NCBI GenBank assembly: GCA_964530625.1
Contig: CAZHAK010000007.1
Location: forward strand, 62,001 to 126,000
Source of the DNA: JABWCQ01 sp964530625
GTDB taxonomy: Bacteria; Electryoneota; RPQS01
Length of the DNA: 64,000 nt
Direction: 5' to 3'
How positions within the stretch are numbered: position 1 is the stretch's first letter; every line of letters starts with the position of its first letter. Below, in pieces: positions 43,750-52,544 of the stretch. The position numbers were made by a program, and so were the translations under genes. A model generated the notes under the pieces. It had not been told where the DNA came from. It made no database searches and saw only the letters and a list, made by a program, of their open reading frames with translations.

Positions 43750-46146
43750 TTGCGACAACTTATTCTCTCCTTTGTTCTCGGTATTGCACCCCTCTCATTT
43801 GCCCAGATGCCCGTGTTCTCGATTTCGGGAACAGTCGTTGACTCAATCTCCGGAGCACCGCTCGAGTATGCCACCTTTATTCTTCATGCCGCTAACGATA
43901 GCTCCCAGATAACAGGAATCGCTGCCGGACCCAACGGCAATTTCAAGCTGGACAGTCTGCGGCCCGGCCAGTTCTTCGCACGGGTGAGTTTCCTTGGCTA
44001 CCGGCTTAAGACCCTGACCGACCTTAGTTTGAACCGCGAACAGCGCGACCTGCGGCTTGGCGCGATTCAACTCGCTCCGATGAGTCTTGAATCCGCTGAA
44101 GTCACCATCGAAGCCGAGCGCATGGCTGTTGAATACCACGTCGAAAAAAAGGTCATCAACGTCGCTCAACAGAATCTTTCTCCCATCGGTACCGCCGCCG
44201 ATGTTCTGGCCAACGCCCCCTCCGTCTCGGTGGACATAGAGGGCAATGTCAAACTGCGTGGCAGCTCAAACTTCACGGTGATGATTGACGGGCGACCAAG
44301 CATCCTTGATGCTAACGATGCGCTGCAACAGATTCCCGCTGGAACCATTGACAAATTAGAAATCATTACTAATCCCTCCTCTCGTTTCAGCGCTGAAGGA
44401 ACCGCCGGGATTATCAACGTCATTCCGCTTCGCCGCCAAAGTGCCGATGTCTCTGGGCTGATCAATGCTCGCAGTACGACCGATGAGCGCCGAGGCGTGG
44501 ATTTCTCGCTCGTTCGGCCCGTCGGTAAAGCCGCGTTGACCATCGGCGGAGATATCGGAATCAACCGCGACCCCGGTGACTCCCGCTCTGAAACCCGCAC
44601 TACTTTTCAAGATGTCACAACAACAGTGCACAGCAACGGCTCTTCAGTTAGAAACCGTGACTCCGGTGGGCTGCGCGCAGAGTTGGATGTTCCGCTCGGG
44701 CTGCGTGACAATATCGTATTCGGAGGACGATGGGGTCAGCGCTCGTATGGAAGGCTCAGTGACTTGCAGCATCAGCAGTCGGATGACCTGACACCTGCCA
44801 CCACATTCTTAACATCGCACAATGAGTCTGAACGTGACTTCAATTTCGTCTCAGGGTTCGCCAATTGGAAACACAAGTATCCCGAAGATGACCACAGCTG
44901 GACAATGGATTTCAGCTTTGGCCGCCGGAGTGGCGATGAATATACATTGAATGACAGCTTTGATGAAAACGGAACGCTGATCAATGGCCTGAAATCTACC
45001 GAAGACGGCCCTGGAATGCGCATGGAGCTTAAAGCTGACTATGTTCGGCCCATGGGCAAGAATAGAAAACTCGAAAGCGGCGTCTCTGCGAACTCGGGAG
45101 ATAGTGAAGATATTTATGCGCAATACCAGTATGATTTTCAAACCGGAACGTATGTTGAACAATCGGAATTCAGAAATTCAACCCGCTTCAGACGCCTCTT
45201 GCCTGCGGCCTACACCATGTATTCAGATGTCCGCGGAAAACTCGAATACCAAATCGGCTTGCGGAGTGAATATCTGTATCGAAAAATTGAGCGACTTGGC
45301 ACTACCGAAGAATTCAAGATTGACAGATTAGACCTCTATCCGTCCGCGCATACCGCCTATGAACTGGGAGGCAGCAAACAAGCCGCCCTTAGCTACACCC
45401 GCCGCGTTGAGCACGCTAGACCGTGGGTGCTTGAGCCCTTCATTACATGGGAGGATGCCTACTCTGTGCGCTCGGGAAACCCGGATTTGAAACCGGAGTT
45501 CATTGATTCCTATGAGCTAGGTTATCAGACTATAGTCTTTGGACAATATTCCGGAATCGAAACGTTCTATCGTGTGAAACACAACAATATCGAATACCTG
45601 CGCAGCGTCTACGCCGAAAATGTCACGCTTCGCCGTCCCGTTAACGTGGGCAGGCAGTTTTCTCTCGGTGTCGAGTTACGCACGGATATCGTCGTTCGGA
45701 AAGGGTGGACGACTGGAATTTCAGGCAGTTTATACGACCAGCGAGTGGCGGGAGAAGCCGACGGAGTAACGTTTGACGATCACAATTTCAGCTATGATGC
45801 AAAAGTCAACAACATCACGGCCCTCGGTAAGAGTACCAAACTGCAACTTGACGCGCAATACAACGGTCCGGAACTCACATCGCAAGGAACGTCAGAACCC
45901 ACCGTCACCGTCAACGCCGGACTCCGTCAGGAGTTCTTGGAGAAGCGCCTGAACGTCGCTCTGCAAGTACGCGACATCTTCGCCAGCAGCAAGCGCGAAT
46001 CCACGTCCGAAGCTCCCGGTCTGTACAGCTACGATTATTTCTCTATGGATGCTCCGGTCATAACCCTCAGCATCGGCTATTCCTTCAACAACTTCAAGAA
46101 AAATCGCGACGCCGTTCGCGGCAACGTCAACGGCGACGACTTTTAG
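43750..46146 (+). CDS. TonB-dependent-receptor-like outer-membrane barrel (outer membrane beta-barrel family)
   Basis: 798 residues from a TTG at 43750; an in-frame stop at 43720-43722 leaves no ATG or GTG start before the signal peptide 'RQLILSFVLGIAPLSFAQ'. Residues about 22-110 form a carboxypeptidase-regulatory-like domain ('SISGTVVDSISGAPLEYATF'). A plug domain follows, with 'ADVLANAPSVSVDIEGNVKL', 'RGSSNFTVMIDGRP' and 'ITNPSSRFSAEGTAGIINV'. The rest is a barrel of the 'outer membrane protein beta-barrel' family found in Bacteroidetes relatives. No TonB box is obvious and no SusD partner is present, so uptake of a small ligand such as a metal chelate or peptide is only possible. An imperfect palindrome GAGGTAACCTC (43721-43731) lies just upstream. 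A terminator follows. Confidence 0.9.
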   Translation: MRQLILSFVLGIAPLSFAQMPVFSISGTVVDSISGAPLEYATFILHAANDSSQITGIAAGPNGNFKLDSLRPGQFFARVSFLGYRLKTLTDLSLNREQRDLRLGAIQLAPMSLESAEVTIEAERMAVEYHVEKKVINVAQQNLSPIGTAADVLANAPSVSVDIEGNVKLRGSSNFTVMIDGRPSILDANDALQQIPAGTIDKLEIITNPSSRFSAEGTAGIINVIPLRRQSADVSGLINARSTTDERRGVDFSLVRPVGKAALTIGGDIGINRDPGDSRSETRTTFQDVTTTVHSNGSSVRNRDSGGLRAELDVPLGLRDNIVFGGRWGQRSYGRLSDLQHQQSDDLTPATTFLTSHNESERDFNFVSGFANWKHKYPEDDHSWTMDFSFGRRSGDEYTLNDSFDENGTLINGLKSTEDGPGMRMELKADYVRPMGKNRKLESGVSANSGDSEDIYAQYQYDFQTGTYVEQSEFRNSTRFRRLLPAAYTMYSDVRGKLEYQIGLRSEYLYRKIERLGTTEEFKIDRLDLYPSAHTAYELGGSKQAALSYTRRVEHARPWVLEPFITWEDAYSVRSGNPDLKPEFIDSYELGYQTIVFGQYSGIETFYRVKHNNIEYLRSVYAENVTLRRPVNVGRQFSLGVELRTDIVVRKGWTTGISGSLYDQRVAGEADGVTFDDHNFSYDAKVNNITALGKSTKLQLDAQYNGPELTSQGTSEPTVTVNAGLRQEFLEKRLNVALQVRDIFASSKRESTSEAPGLYSYDYFSMDAPVITLSIGYSFNNFKKNRDAVRGNVNGDDF

Positions 46147-46181
46147 CCGCGCAATTTTGATTCTGATCGATTCGTTACCTA

Positions 46182-46212
46182 AGAGCCCCGTAATCGCGGG
46201 GCTTTCTTATTG
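46182..46212 (+). terminator. Intrinsic terminator after the TonB-dependent-receptor-like gene
   Basis: AGCCCCG (46184-46190) pairs with CGGGGCT (46197-46203) and is followed by TTCTTAT. It lies about 37 bases past the stop. Confidence 0.85.
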
Positions 46213-46245
46213 GGCGAAAGCTTGCTAGGACAACCAACTATCGCA

Positions 46246-46278
46246 ATAAAAAGGCGGACCCGAAAATCCCGGGTCCGC
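46246..46278 (-). terminator. Intrinsic terminator for the minus-strand small beta-protein gene
   Basis: A perfect 9-bp stem, GCGGACCCG (46254-46262) and CGGGTCCGC (46270-46278), with a 7-base loop. On the minus strand it runs into CTTTTTATT. It lies 25 bases beyond the stop at 46304. Confidence 0.88.
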
Positions 46279-46303
46279 TCGTATGCATTACAAGCGCAGG
46301 CCG

Positions 46304-46783
46304 CTATGCATCTGTCAATGTGAATGTCACAACGTGAACATCTGATCCATTCCCTTGAGCCGCAGTCGCCGAAGCTCTGTAGCTGGACGTACACCCACCG
46401 GTCGTTGTGGCAACTCCGGTCACATAGTCCGTTGCCGTTGTGGACAACGTGATCTCGCCGCTCGTCGTCCCGCCGGAAACTCCTGTTGCGGTCACTCGCA
46501 GCGTAAATGTTGCTCCCGCATTGTCCGTTGCCGCCGTGATCTTTTTGGACGCCTCGTTGGTCGTCCACAAGAGACCCGTCGTGGCATCGGTATCGTCATC
46601 CGGGTCTGAGCCGGGTGTCGCTGTATTGAGCGACAGAGTGATGTCGCCGCCGGTTACAGCAAGCTCGTTAATGACACTGACCGTCACGGTAACCTGATGG
46701 TTGTCATTGTTAGCCGCCGTTGACAAACTTGCGGTTCCCAATATGACGATGATCAAGACGAGAAAAATTCGCCCGTTTCTCAT
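46304..46783 (-). CDS. Small exported beta protein (pilin-like or subunit-like), paralogue 1
   Basis: 159 residues; ATG preceded by AGAGGA at 6 bases. Signal peptide 'MRNGRIFLVLIIVILGTASLSTA'. The mature part is Thr/Ser/Val-rich and predicted all-beta. A conserved plan is shared with 47208-47687 and 47719-48171: 'HxVTVTVsvINEL', then 'ggdITL...TAT.GS.PD..TDATTGLLWT', then '.KKIT..TD....FTL.V.A', 'sG..tS..TlST...D...', 'TTGgC...Y.ASA.A..GnGSDVH', and the end 'VTFTLTD'. One Cys only. I do not recognise a named family. The size, the absence of anchors and the conserved C-terminal strand that ends the protein would suit a polymeric subunit. It is divergent from the operon that holds the other two copies and has its own terminator. 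Confidence 0.85.
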   Translation of the reverse strand: MRNGRIFLVLIIVILGTASLSTAANNDNHQVTVTVSVINELAVTGGDITLSLNTATPGSDPDDDTDATTGLLWTTNEASKKITAATDNAGATFTLRVTATGVSGGTTSGEITLSTTATDYVTGVATTTGGCTSSYRASATAAQGNGSDVHVVTFTLTDA

Positions 46784-47207
46784 TGCTGATCCTCTATCTA
46801 TACTATTAACAAATTATTACAGAAGTTCGTCATTCCTCGCGGCTTCCATACGTTGCTGTTTTCAGCTGCCAAAAGGCTCCGAAGGGAAAGCGTTCAACGA
46901 CATACTATCTGCAATTCCTAGGCCCCGACTAATCTGCTACAAAGCACCTGATTTAAGCACTTGAAAAATATAAAGAAATCGACGGAGATGAAGCAGGCCA
47001 TACTCGGGCTTCATTTACACGGCTCAACACTCGCTATCCAACTCCAGTCACTTTTATGGCAAAACTTACCCTGCAAGTCTCAGCGAAGCTTGGCCATATC
47101 TATTGACAAATCCCAAATGTTTAACTAACTTTACGAAAAGTATATGTTACAGATACTTAAAGTGGTTTTGTCAGAATTCTGGGTGCGCTAAACTGACAGG
47201 TTAAACT
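46784..47207. other. Divergent intergenic region between small beta-protein paralogues
   Basis: 424 bases, AT-rich towards the plus-strand side. Must contain promoters for both directions. I could not settle one: TTGTCA near 47167 followed after 15 bases by TAAACT is too tightly spaced to be convincing. No coding frame, RNA gene or clear repeat is visible. Confidence 0.45.
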
Positions 47208-47687
47208 ATGGTCTTCAGAGATGTTACGGTAAAACTTGTCCTGCTCTGTAGCCTGTGTCTTCACGGGTCGTTTGCGGCTACAACGGATAGCCATACGGTC
47301 ACAGTGACCGTCAACACAATCAACGAACTCTCCATTGTCGGCGGTAATATTACTCTGACAGTGGCCACTGCGACTGCAGGCTCCGAACCTGATGCTGACA
47401 CCGACGCAACAACCGGTTTACTCTGGACAAGCAATGTCTCAGCCAAGAAGATTACAATCCAGACAGATCTCAGTTCGCCGACCTTCACCTTGAATGCGGT
47501 CGCGCTGGGAGCAAGCGGCGGAACGGCAGCTTCACAAGTCACCGTATCCACCTCGGCACAAGACTTCATCACAGATGTTGCGACGACTACCGGAGCCTGC
47601 ACCAATCAATACACCGGAAGCGCGACCGCCGCCGAAGGAACCGGTTCTGATATTCACTCCGTCACTTTCACCATCACAGATATTTAA
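47208..47687 (+). CDS. Small exported beta protein, paralogue 2
   Basis: 159 residues from the ATG at 47208 (AGGT 7 bases upstream). Signal peptide 'MVFRDVTVKLVLLCSLCLHGSFA'. It follows the same pattern as its divergent neighbour: 'SHTVTVTVNTINELSIVGGN', 'TATAGSEPDADTDATTGLLW', 'AKKITIQTDLSSPTFTL', 'VTVSTSAQDFI', 'TTGACTNQYTGSATAAEGTG', ending 'VTFTITDI'. The two equal-length proteins are close paralogues. It is the first gene of a four-gene operon, with 31 bases to the next copy. All-beta, single Cys, no anchor. Family unknown to me. Confidence 0.87.
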   Translation: MVFRDVTVKLVLLCSLCLHGSFAATTDSHTVTVTVNTINELSIVGGNITLTVATATAGSEPDADTDATTGLLWTSNVSAKKITIQTDLSSPTFTLNAVALGASGGTAASQVTVSTSAQDFITDVATTTGACTNQYTGSATAAEGTGSDIHSVTFTITDI

Positions 47688-47718
47688 CAGCACGACGAAA
47701 GACTGATCAATAAGAAGA

Positions 47719-48171
47719 ATGAAAATCCTGACGAGACTTGCGTTTTCAGCTGTCGCGTGGACGATTTTCCACGGGTCGGTCACGGGTGCAAATGTTGCAA
47801 TCTTGAACGGAAATGTTAGTCTGGTTGTCTCCACCGCCACCGCAGGTTCTGAACCGAATCCCGTCACAGACCAGACCACCCAACTGGAGTGGGACAACAG
47901 TGTGATGAGTGCGCCCACCAAAAAAATTACCGTTCGCACTAATATCGCCAGTCCGCAGTTCCTGCTGAAAGTCCAAGCGCTTAACATCTCAGTCGGAGGA
48001 GGTTCGTCTGCTGGCGAAATCACTGTCTCGACTATCGAAACCGATTTCATCAATAACATTCCTGAAACCGGAACCAAGACCTGTGATCTTCGGTACACCG
48101 CCTCCGCTTTGGCCTCCGATGGCACCGGCGTAGAAAACCACACGATCACCTATACCATTGTTGATCAATAG
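47719..48171 (+). CDS. Small exported beta protein, paralogue 3 (diverged)
   Basis: 150 residues. Signal peptide 'MKILTRLAFSAVAWTIFHGSVTG'. It keeps the motif order but has lost the N-terminal 'VTVTV..INEL' strand: the mature chain starts at 'ANVAILNGNVSLVVSTATAG' and continues 'SEPNPVTDQTTQLEWDN', 'KKITVRTNIASPQFLLKVQA', 'GEITVSTIETDFI', 'CDLRYTASALASDGTG' and the end 'HTITYTIVDQ'. The missing first strand could make it a different position in an assembly, such as a tip or a base; that is inference. It lies 31 bases after paralogue 2 and 30 bases before the ATG of the chaperone-like gene. Confidence 0.85.
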   Translation: MKILTRLAFSAVAWTIFHGSVTGANVAILNGNVSLVVSTATAGSEPNPVTDQTTQLEWDNSVMSAPTKKITVRTNIASPQFLLKVQALNISVGGGSSAGEITVSTIETDFINNIPETGTKTCDLRYTASALASDGTGVENHTITYTIVDQ

Positions 48172-48201
48172 CCGACGGGAATCTCTTTGAGAAAGAGCGA
48201 T

Positions 48202-49005
48202 ATGACTACTTACCGAGTCCGTGTTCTCTTCCTACTAACGGGACTTTGCATCTCGTTTGTGCCCGTAGCGGTCGCGGTTACCATTGCATCACTCACCCAC
48301 GAACGAGCCGCTGCCGCAGGCGAAAACTATGACGGCTTCATTGAAATCGTCAACAAGAGCGACAATCCTGCCGTCATCGAAGTCTATCAGACTGATTATG
48401 AATTCCAAAGTGACGGAAGCAATTCCTTTGGAGAACCGGGAGCGCTCGCGAGATCCAATGCCAAATGGATAGATTTCAGTCCCAACCGGATCACAATCCC
48501 GCCCCGCGAAACGTATCATGTTGACTACTCGGTAACGGTCCCCGATGACGCCTCGCTCTCCGGTACCTACTGGAGTATGCTGATGGTTGAAGAAATTAAC
48601 CGCGACAGCGGTGCCGGAGATCCACGAGATAATCAGGCGTCCATCTCGCAAGTCATTCGCTATGGTGTCCAGTGTATCACCCATATCGGCGAATCGGGAG
48701 AGTCCGATCTTGAGATTACGGACGCAGAGTTGCTAGCCGCAGAACTGGAGTCGAAAGAGCTTCAACTGGATGTGAAGAACAATGGCAATCGCTGGGCTGT
48801 CCCGATTATCTGGGCCGAACTTTATGATCATGCTGGAAAATCTGCGGGTAAATTTGAGTGCGAAAAAAAGAGAATTTTCCCCGGTACTTCCGTACGCTTT
48901 CTCATTAACTTGGGCAACCAATTGAGTGGAAAATACAAAGCACTTGTGGTGATTGATAGCGGCGAAGAAAATGTGCTCGGGGCGAAATACGATTTAGAAT
49001 TCTGA
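48202..49005 (+). CDS. PapD-like / COG1470-like periplasmic Ig-fold protein (putative chaperone)
   Basis: 267 residues from the ATG at 48202; a TTG at 48187 is possible, but AGAAAGAG suits the ATG. Signal peptide to about residue 27 ('VRVLFLLTGLCISFVPVAVA'). Two Ig-like beta domains: the first has 'ENYDGFIEIVNKSDNPAVIE' and 'ANAKWIDFSPNRITIPPRET'-like features (here SNAKWIDFSPNRI) followed by 'YSVTVPDDASLSGTYWSMLM', which is the layout of PapD-type and DUF916-type domains where a 'P-x-x-x-x-I-x-P' strand precedes a 'V-P-x...G-x-Y' strand. The second (about 180-267) has 'KELQLDVKNNGNRWAVPIIW'. It is encoded between small beta proteins and a barrel protein, exactly where a chaperone sits in chaperone-usher operons. 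I do not see the canonical chaperone Arg/Lys pair with certainty. Confidence 0.8.
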   Translation: MTTYRVRVLFLLTGLCISFVPVAVAVTIASLTHERAAAAGENYDGFIEIVNKSDNPAVIEVYQTDYEFQSDGSNSFGEPGALARSNAKWIDFSPNRITIPPRETYHVDYSVTVPDDASLSGTYWSMLMVEEINRDSGAGDPRDNQASISQVIRYGVQCITHIGESGESDLEITDAELLAAELESKELQLDVKNNGNRWAVPIIWAELYDHAGKSAGKFECEKKRIFPGTSVRFLINLGNQLSGKYKALVVIDSGEENVLGAKYDLEF

Positions 49006-49007
49006 CC

Positions 49008-52000
49008 GTGGCCCGCAACACGTTCACAACGTGCGTTTTTAGTTTCACCTTGCTCTGCCTCTATGCCGAGTGTGGTTTGAGTCAGAGTCTTTCGGTTGTC
49101 TTACAGGATACTACCACAACACAAAACAAAGCTCCGGGATTTATCACCGGAGCTTTTTTGGTTTCTAATACGGACTCAACCGAACAACGCCTTGTCGAAG
49201 AGATTCAAATTCCCGACGGGTGGAGGTTGATTATCGAAGCCGGAAGCTTTGATCTGGAGCCGCTCGAAGATGAAGTCCGTCTGGTGGCGGTGGCGATTCC
49301 AAAGGGCGCTTTGCCCGGTGACTATACCATCAATTACCGCGTACACAATCCAGAGAGTCTCAACTCAGTCCGGGAAGCCACTCTGCGCATTTCTGTCATA
49401 CCGACAACGACCGTAGATATGTCTGTGGTCAGCGCCCCTAAAGTTGTAGAAGCAGGGACAAACTACGCCGTAAAATTCCAAGCTGTCCATACCGGCAATG
49501 AAGCGGCATTGATTGATCTCGTAGTGCGCAGCTCAGCGGGCTACAAAGTGAAGCTTGACTCCGCCGAAGTCTCCCTCGAACCTGGTCAGACCATAGAAAT
49601 TACTGCGGTAGTTGCAACCGTTGCCAACGTCGTCGTACAGAAGTCGGATCGCTTGATTCTTTCCGCAACCGTGCGCGGAGATTCGCTTGCAAAAGAAGCG
49701 AAGGTTTACTCCGTAGTTGAAGTCATTCCCGCACCGGCGAAGAGCACCGCGCAATATCACAGACTTCCTTCACATCTCACGACTCGCTATGTCGGTGATG
49801 ATAAACAAGGAGGGACGCAAGTCGAGTTAGCAGGATCCGGCATTCTCGACGACGAAGGACGCGTCCGTCTGGACTACCTCTATAGAGGTCCGAGCACATT
49901 TGAAAACAACGTCTTTGGATACAGAGATGAGTTCACTTTGAAAGTCGAAACCGATAACGTATTCGTCACGGCAGGCGATCATGTCGTGAGTCTTTCAAGA
50001 TTGCTTGAGCGGGGCCGACTCGGCAGAGGCCTAAGCGGCAACGTGACAAGAGGCGCGCTGGAAGCCGGCGCGATAGGCTTTCAATCACGACCCCAATACT
50101 TGAAATACGACGGATACGGCGGATTTGTTAGCGCAACCCTCAACTCCAGCGCCAAAGCGCGCGCGAATTTCTTCAGCAAGAACACGGAGCGGACAACGAG
50201 CGACCTGATGAGTTTCGCAACTGTCGTCACTCCCGTGCGCGGCTGGAAGGCGGATGCCGAATTTGCCGTCGGATCCAAAGACTCCTCGTCCGCCAATCTG
50301 CCACAAGCCCTGTTCGGCAAGATTGACGGAACTATAAATGGAGTCAAACTGTCGCTGCAAAAATATTATGCGAACCGTGAATTCGCTGGATCCATTCAAG
50401 ATTTGGATCAAAGTCTCGTGGACATTTTCGCGCCTCTGCCCATGAACTTCGGCTATACAATCGCCTACCAGAGATATGCGCAAAACCTGAAAAAAGACGA
50501 GAGCTTCTCGTCAGCTCCTCGCGAAGAGCAAATCAGAACCGGTATCATCTACAGAAACCCCGTTCTGCTAACCGGATCAGTCGATATTGAATCCTATCGC
50601 CGCGTCGACGGCTTGGCTGAGCCGGACTTTGATAATCATCGGCTGTTTGTCATCACCAGATTACAGCGCTCGTTTCGTCGCGCCTCCGTTAACACAGTCA
50701 TTACCCGTGGAATTGGAAAAGACCGCCTGACCGATTCTTCACCAGAGTTCGAAAACTATCGGCTCGGTGTTGATCTTCGACTCAACAATCGCCAGAAATT
50801 TGGCGCATGGTTTCAACTCGGACACGCAGGCTATTCGATCAACGCTCGCCGTAACCGAATCATTGGCTTCAATACCGAACACAGCGTCATCCGCAACATG
50901 CTTTTCCGCGCAAGCCTGCAAGCCACAGACCGCGACGACTCAGGAAACTTCGAGTCCACACAATTCGACGTCTCATGGCAATACATGCCGGCAAAGGGCC
51001 ACGTCATCGCTATCAAATTACGACAACTTGACCTCGGCGATCTTGGTATTGAGGGAACGTCGTCCTATCTGCTAAGTTATCAGATTCCGCTGGCCGTCCC
51101 ACTGCGCAGAAAAAATTATCTCGGTTCCATACAGGGGAGACTTTACGACGCCGATGATTCCGGAAGCGCGGGAATTCCCGGAGCACTGCTGCGCATGGGC
51201 GAACGCACAACGTTGACCGATGCCACAGGTAAATACGTGTTCCGCTCAGTTCAGCCCGGCTATCGTCACTTGCAGGTGGACAATGCCGCGATCGGACTCA
51301 ATCGCGTCACCTTGCAACGGATGCCGTTAGAAATCGTCGTTCGTGGCGGCAAAACCGAGTCAACCGATATCGCAGTCGTAAAAAGCTGCACGATTGCCGG
51401 TGTCGTTAAAGTGTATGGCCATACAACAAAAAGCACCAAGCGCGGACTCTTGCTCGAAGGGGATCGACTCGATTCTCTTAACACAGATGCATCGGCAATA
51501 GTTCCCAGTCACGAAATCGCGAACTGCCCGCTAAAACTTGTCAATGGCGATGAAGTCGTGTTTGCAACTACGGACAAGCAGGGTCATTTTGAAGTCAGTA
51601 AATTGCGACCTGGCCATTGGAGCGTCTCCGTTCCCAGCTATGCACTGCCCGACTTCCATCGCTTGGAACATGACTTCTTAGAGTGTGAGTTGGAACCTGG
51701 TCAGACAGAGACAATAAACGTTCGTGTAATCCCCCGTACGCGGCGACTTGTCATCAAGGAGTCCGGCACCCTTCGTTTAGCAGAATTGTCAACTGAGAAA
51801 CTCGCCAAGCTACCTGCACTCGAGCAACCAAAGCCGCGATTTCCGTCCGCTCCGAAACCCGTCAAAAAAGAGTTGACTCAAGCGAGTGCATTACCCCTTG
51901 ACGATGGCGTTTGGTTCGTGCAAGTAGGTGCGTTTAGAGAGCAGGCCAACTCTGATCGCATGGCCGCGATGCTCAAAAGTGCAGGCTACACGATAAACTT

Positions 52001-52472
52001 CGTGCCACTTGCGCTTGCCGAAGGAACAATAATACAAGTGCGAGTTGGCGCTTTTTCCAGCGAACAAATCGCAAATGAAGTGGCAATTACGCTGCGCGAC
52101 GAAATGAACCTGCCCACGCTGGTGATTACCTCGCGGAAGCCGACGCAAAACGAGTCACAGCTCTTAGACAATAACAAGGCGTCGTTGGCGAAAAGAGAAA
52201 TTGAACTTTCAGTCATCGCTCAATCAACCGCGACAGGCAAATGGTTTGTTCAGGTCGGGGCCTTCCGCAACCCGCAAAACGCAAAACGGATGATCGAGTT
52301 CTTGGATCGACTTAATCTTGTCTATAAGCTTGTGCCCAAAAGCTCTGACAGTAACTCACTTACGCAAGTCAGAGTTGGTGGATTCCTGACAAAGTCAGAT
52401 GTCAAGAAGATGTCTGTCGTGCTTGACTCGATTTTGAACACTCAGACTCTAATCATACTTGATCCAAACTGA
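49008..52472 (+). CDS. Large usher-like outer-membrane protein with two C-terminal SPOR domains
   Basis: 1154 residues from GTG at 49008, 2 bases after the previous stop. Signal peptide to about residue 26. Domains by eye: two Ig-like domains (about 27-125 and 130-240, 'GNEAALIDLVVRSSAGYKVK'); a long barrel-like region (about 250-700) of alternating strands such as 'FTLKVETDNVFVTAGDHVVS' and 'VDIESYRRVDGLAEPDFDNH'; an SdrD_B/regulatory-like domain (about 705-790, 'GRLYDADDSGSAGIPGALLR'); a second beta module (about 795-920); and two SPOR domains (about 966-1040 and 1077-1150), each opening with 'WFVQVGAFR'. SPOR domains bind denuded peptidoglycan, so the periplasmic end should dock on septal or remodelled cell wall. 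The combination of a barrel with regulatory-like domain resembles ushers, but the SPOR pair is not part of known ushers. A terminator follows. Confidence 0.82.
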   Translation: MARNTFTTCVFSFTLLCLYAECGLSQSLSVVLQDTTTTQNKAPGFITGAFLVSNTDSTEQRLVEEIQIPDGWRLIIEAGSFDLEPLEDEVRLVAVAIPKGALPGDYTINYRVHNPESLNSVREATLRISVIPTTTVDMSVVSAPKVVEAGTNYAVKFQAVHTGNEAALIDLVVRSSAGYKVKLDSAEVSLEPGQTIEITAVVATVANVVVQKSDRLILSATVRGDSLAKEAKVYSVVEVIPAPAKSTAQYHRLPSHLTTRYVGDDKQGGTQVELAGSGILDDEGRVRLDYLYRGPSTFENNVFGYRDEFTLKVETDNVFVTAGDHVVSLSRLLERGRLGRGLSGNVTRGALEAGAIGFQSRPQYLKYDGYGGFVSATLNSSAKARANFFSKNTERTTSDLMSFATVVTPVRGWKADAEFAVGSKDSSSANLPQALFGKIDGTINGVKLSLQKYYANREFAGSIQDLDQSLVDIFAPLPMNFGYTIAYQRYAQNLKKDESFSSAPREEQIRTGIIYRNPVLLTGSVDIESYRRVDGLAEPDFDNHRLFVITRLQRSFRRASVNTVITRGIGKDRLTDSSPEFENYRLGVDLRLNNRQKFGAWFQLGHAGYSINARRNRIIGFNTEHSVIRNMLFRASLQATDRDDSGNFESTQFDVSWQYMPAKGHVIAIKLRQLDLGDLGIEGTSSYLLSYQIPLAVPLRRKNYLGSIQGRLYDADDSGSAGIPGALLRMGERTTLTDATGKYVFRSVQPGYRHLQVDNAAIGLNRVTLQRMPLEIVVRGGKTESTDIAVVKSCTIAGVVKVYGHTTKSTKRGLLLEGDRLDSLNTDASAIVPSHEIANCPLKLVNGDEVVFATTDKQGHFEVSKLRPGHWSVSVPSYALPDFHRLEHDFLECELEPGQTETINVRVIPRTRRLVIKESGTLRLAELSTEKLAKLPALEQPKPRFPSAPKPVKKELTQASALPLDDGVWFVQVGAFREQANSDRMAAMLKSAGYTINFVPLALAEGTIIQVRVGAFSSEQIANEVAITLRDEMNLPTLVITSRKPTQNESQLLDNNKASLAKREIELSVIAQSTATGKWFVQVGAFRNPQNAKRMIEFLDRLNLVYKLVPKSSDSNSLTQVRVGGFLTKSDVKKMSVVLDSILNTQTLIILDPN

Positions 52473-52497
52473 GTTCGATGAGTGACATCCCATAAAC

Positions 52498-52536
52498 TAA
52501 AACGGGTCAGCCTATTTGGCTAACCCATTTTTTAAC
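52498..52536. terminator. Bidirectional terminator between convergent genes
   Basis: GGGTCAGCC pairs with GGCTAACCC (one mismatch) over a 5-base loop, with ATTTTTT on the plus strand and a CGTTTTAG-like run on the minus strand. It serves the usher-like gene and the histidine kinase that ends at 52545. Confidence 0.85.
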
Positions 52537-52544
52537 TCCCGAAT

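Noticed and set aside
46304..48171. Small beta proteins as WxL-domain or spore-coat-U proteins
   Set aside because: No Trp-x-Leu pair and no paired Cys pattern are present; the similarity is only in size and context.
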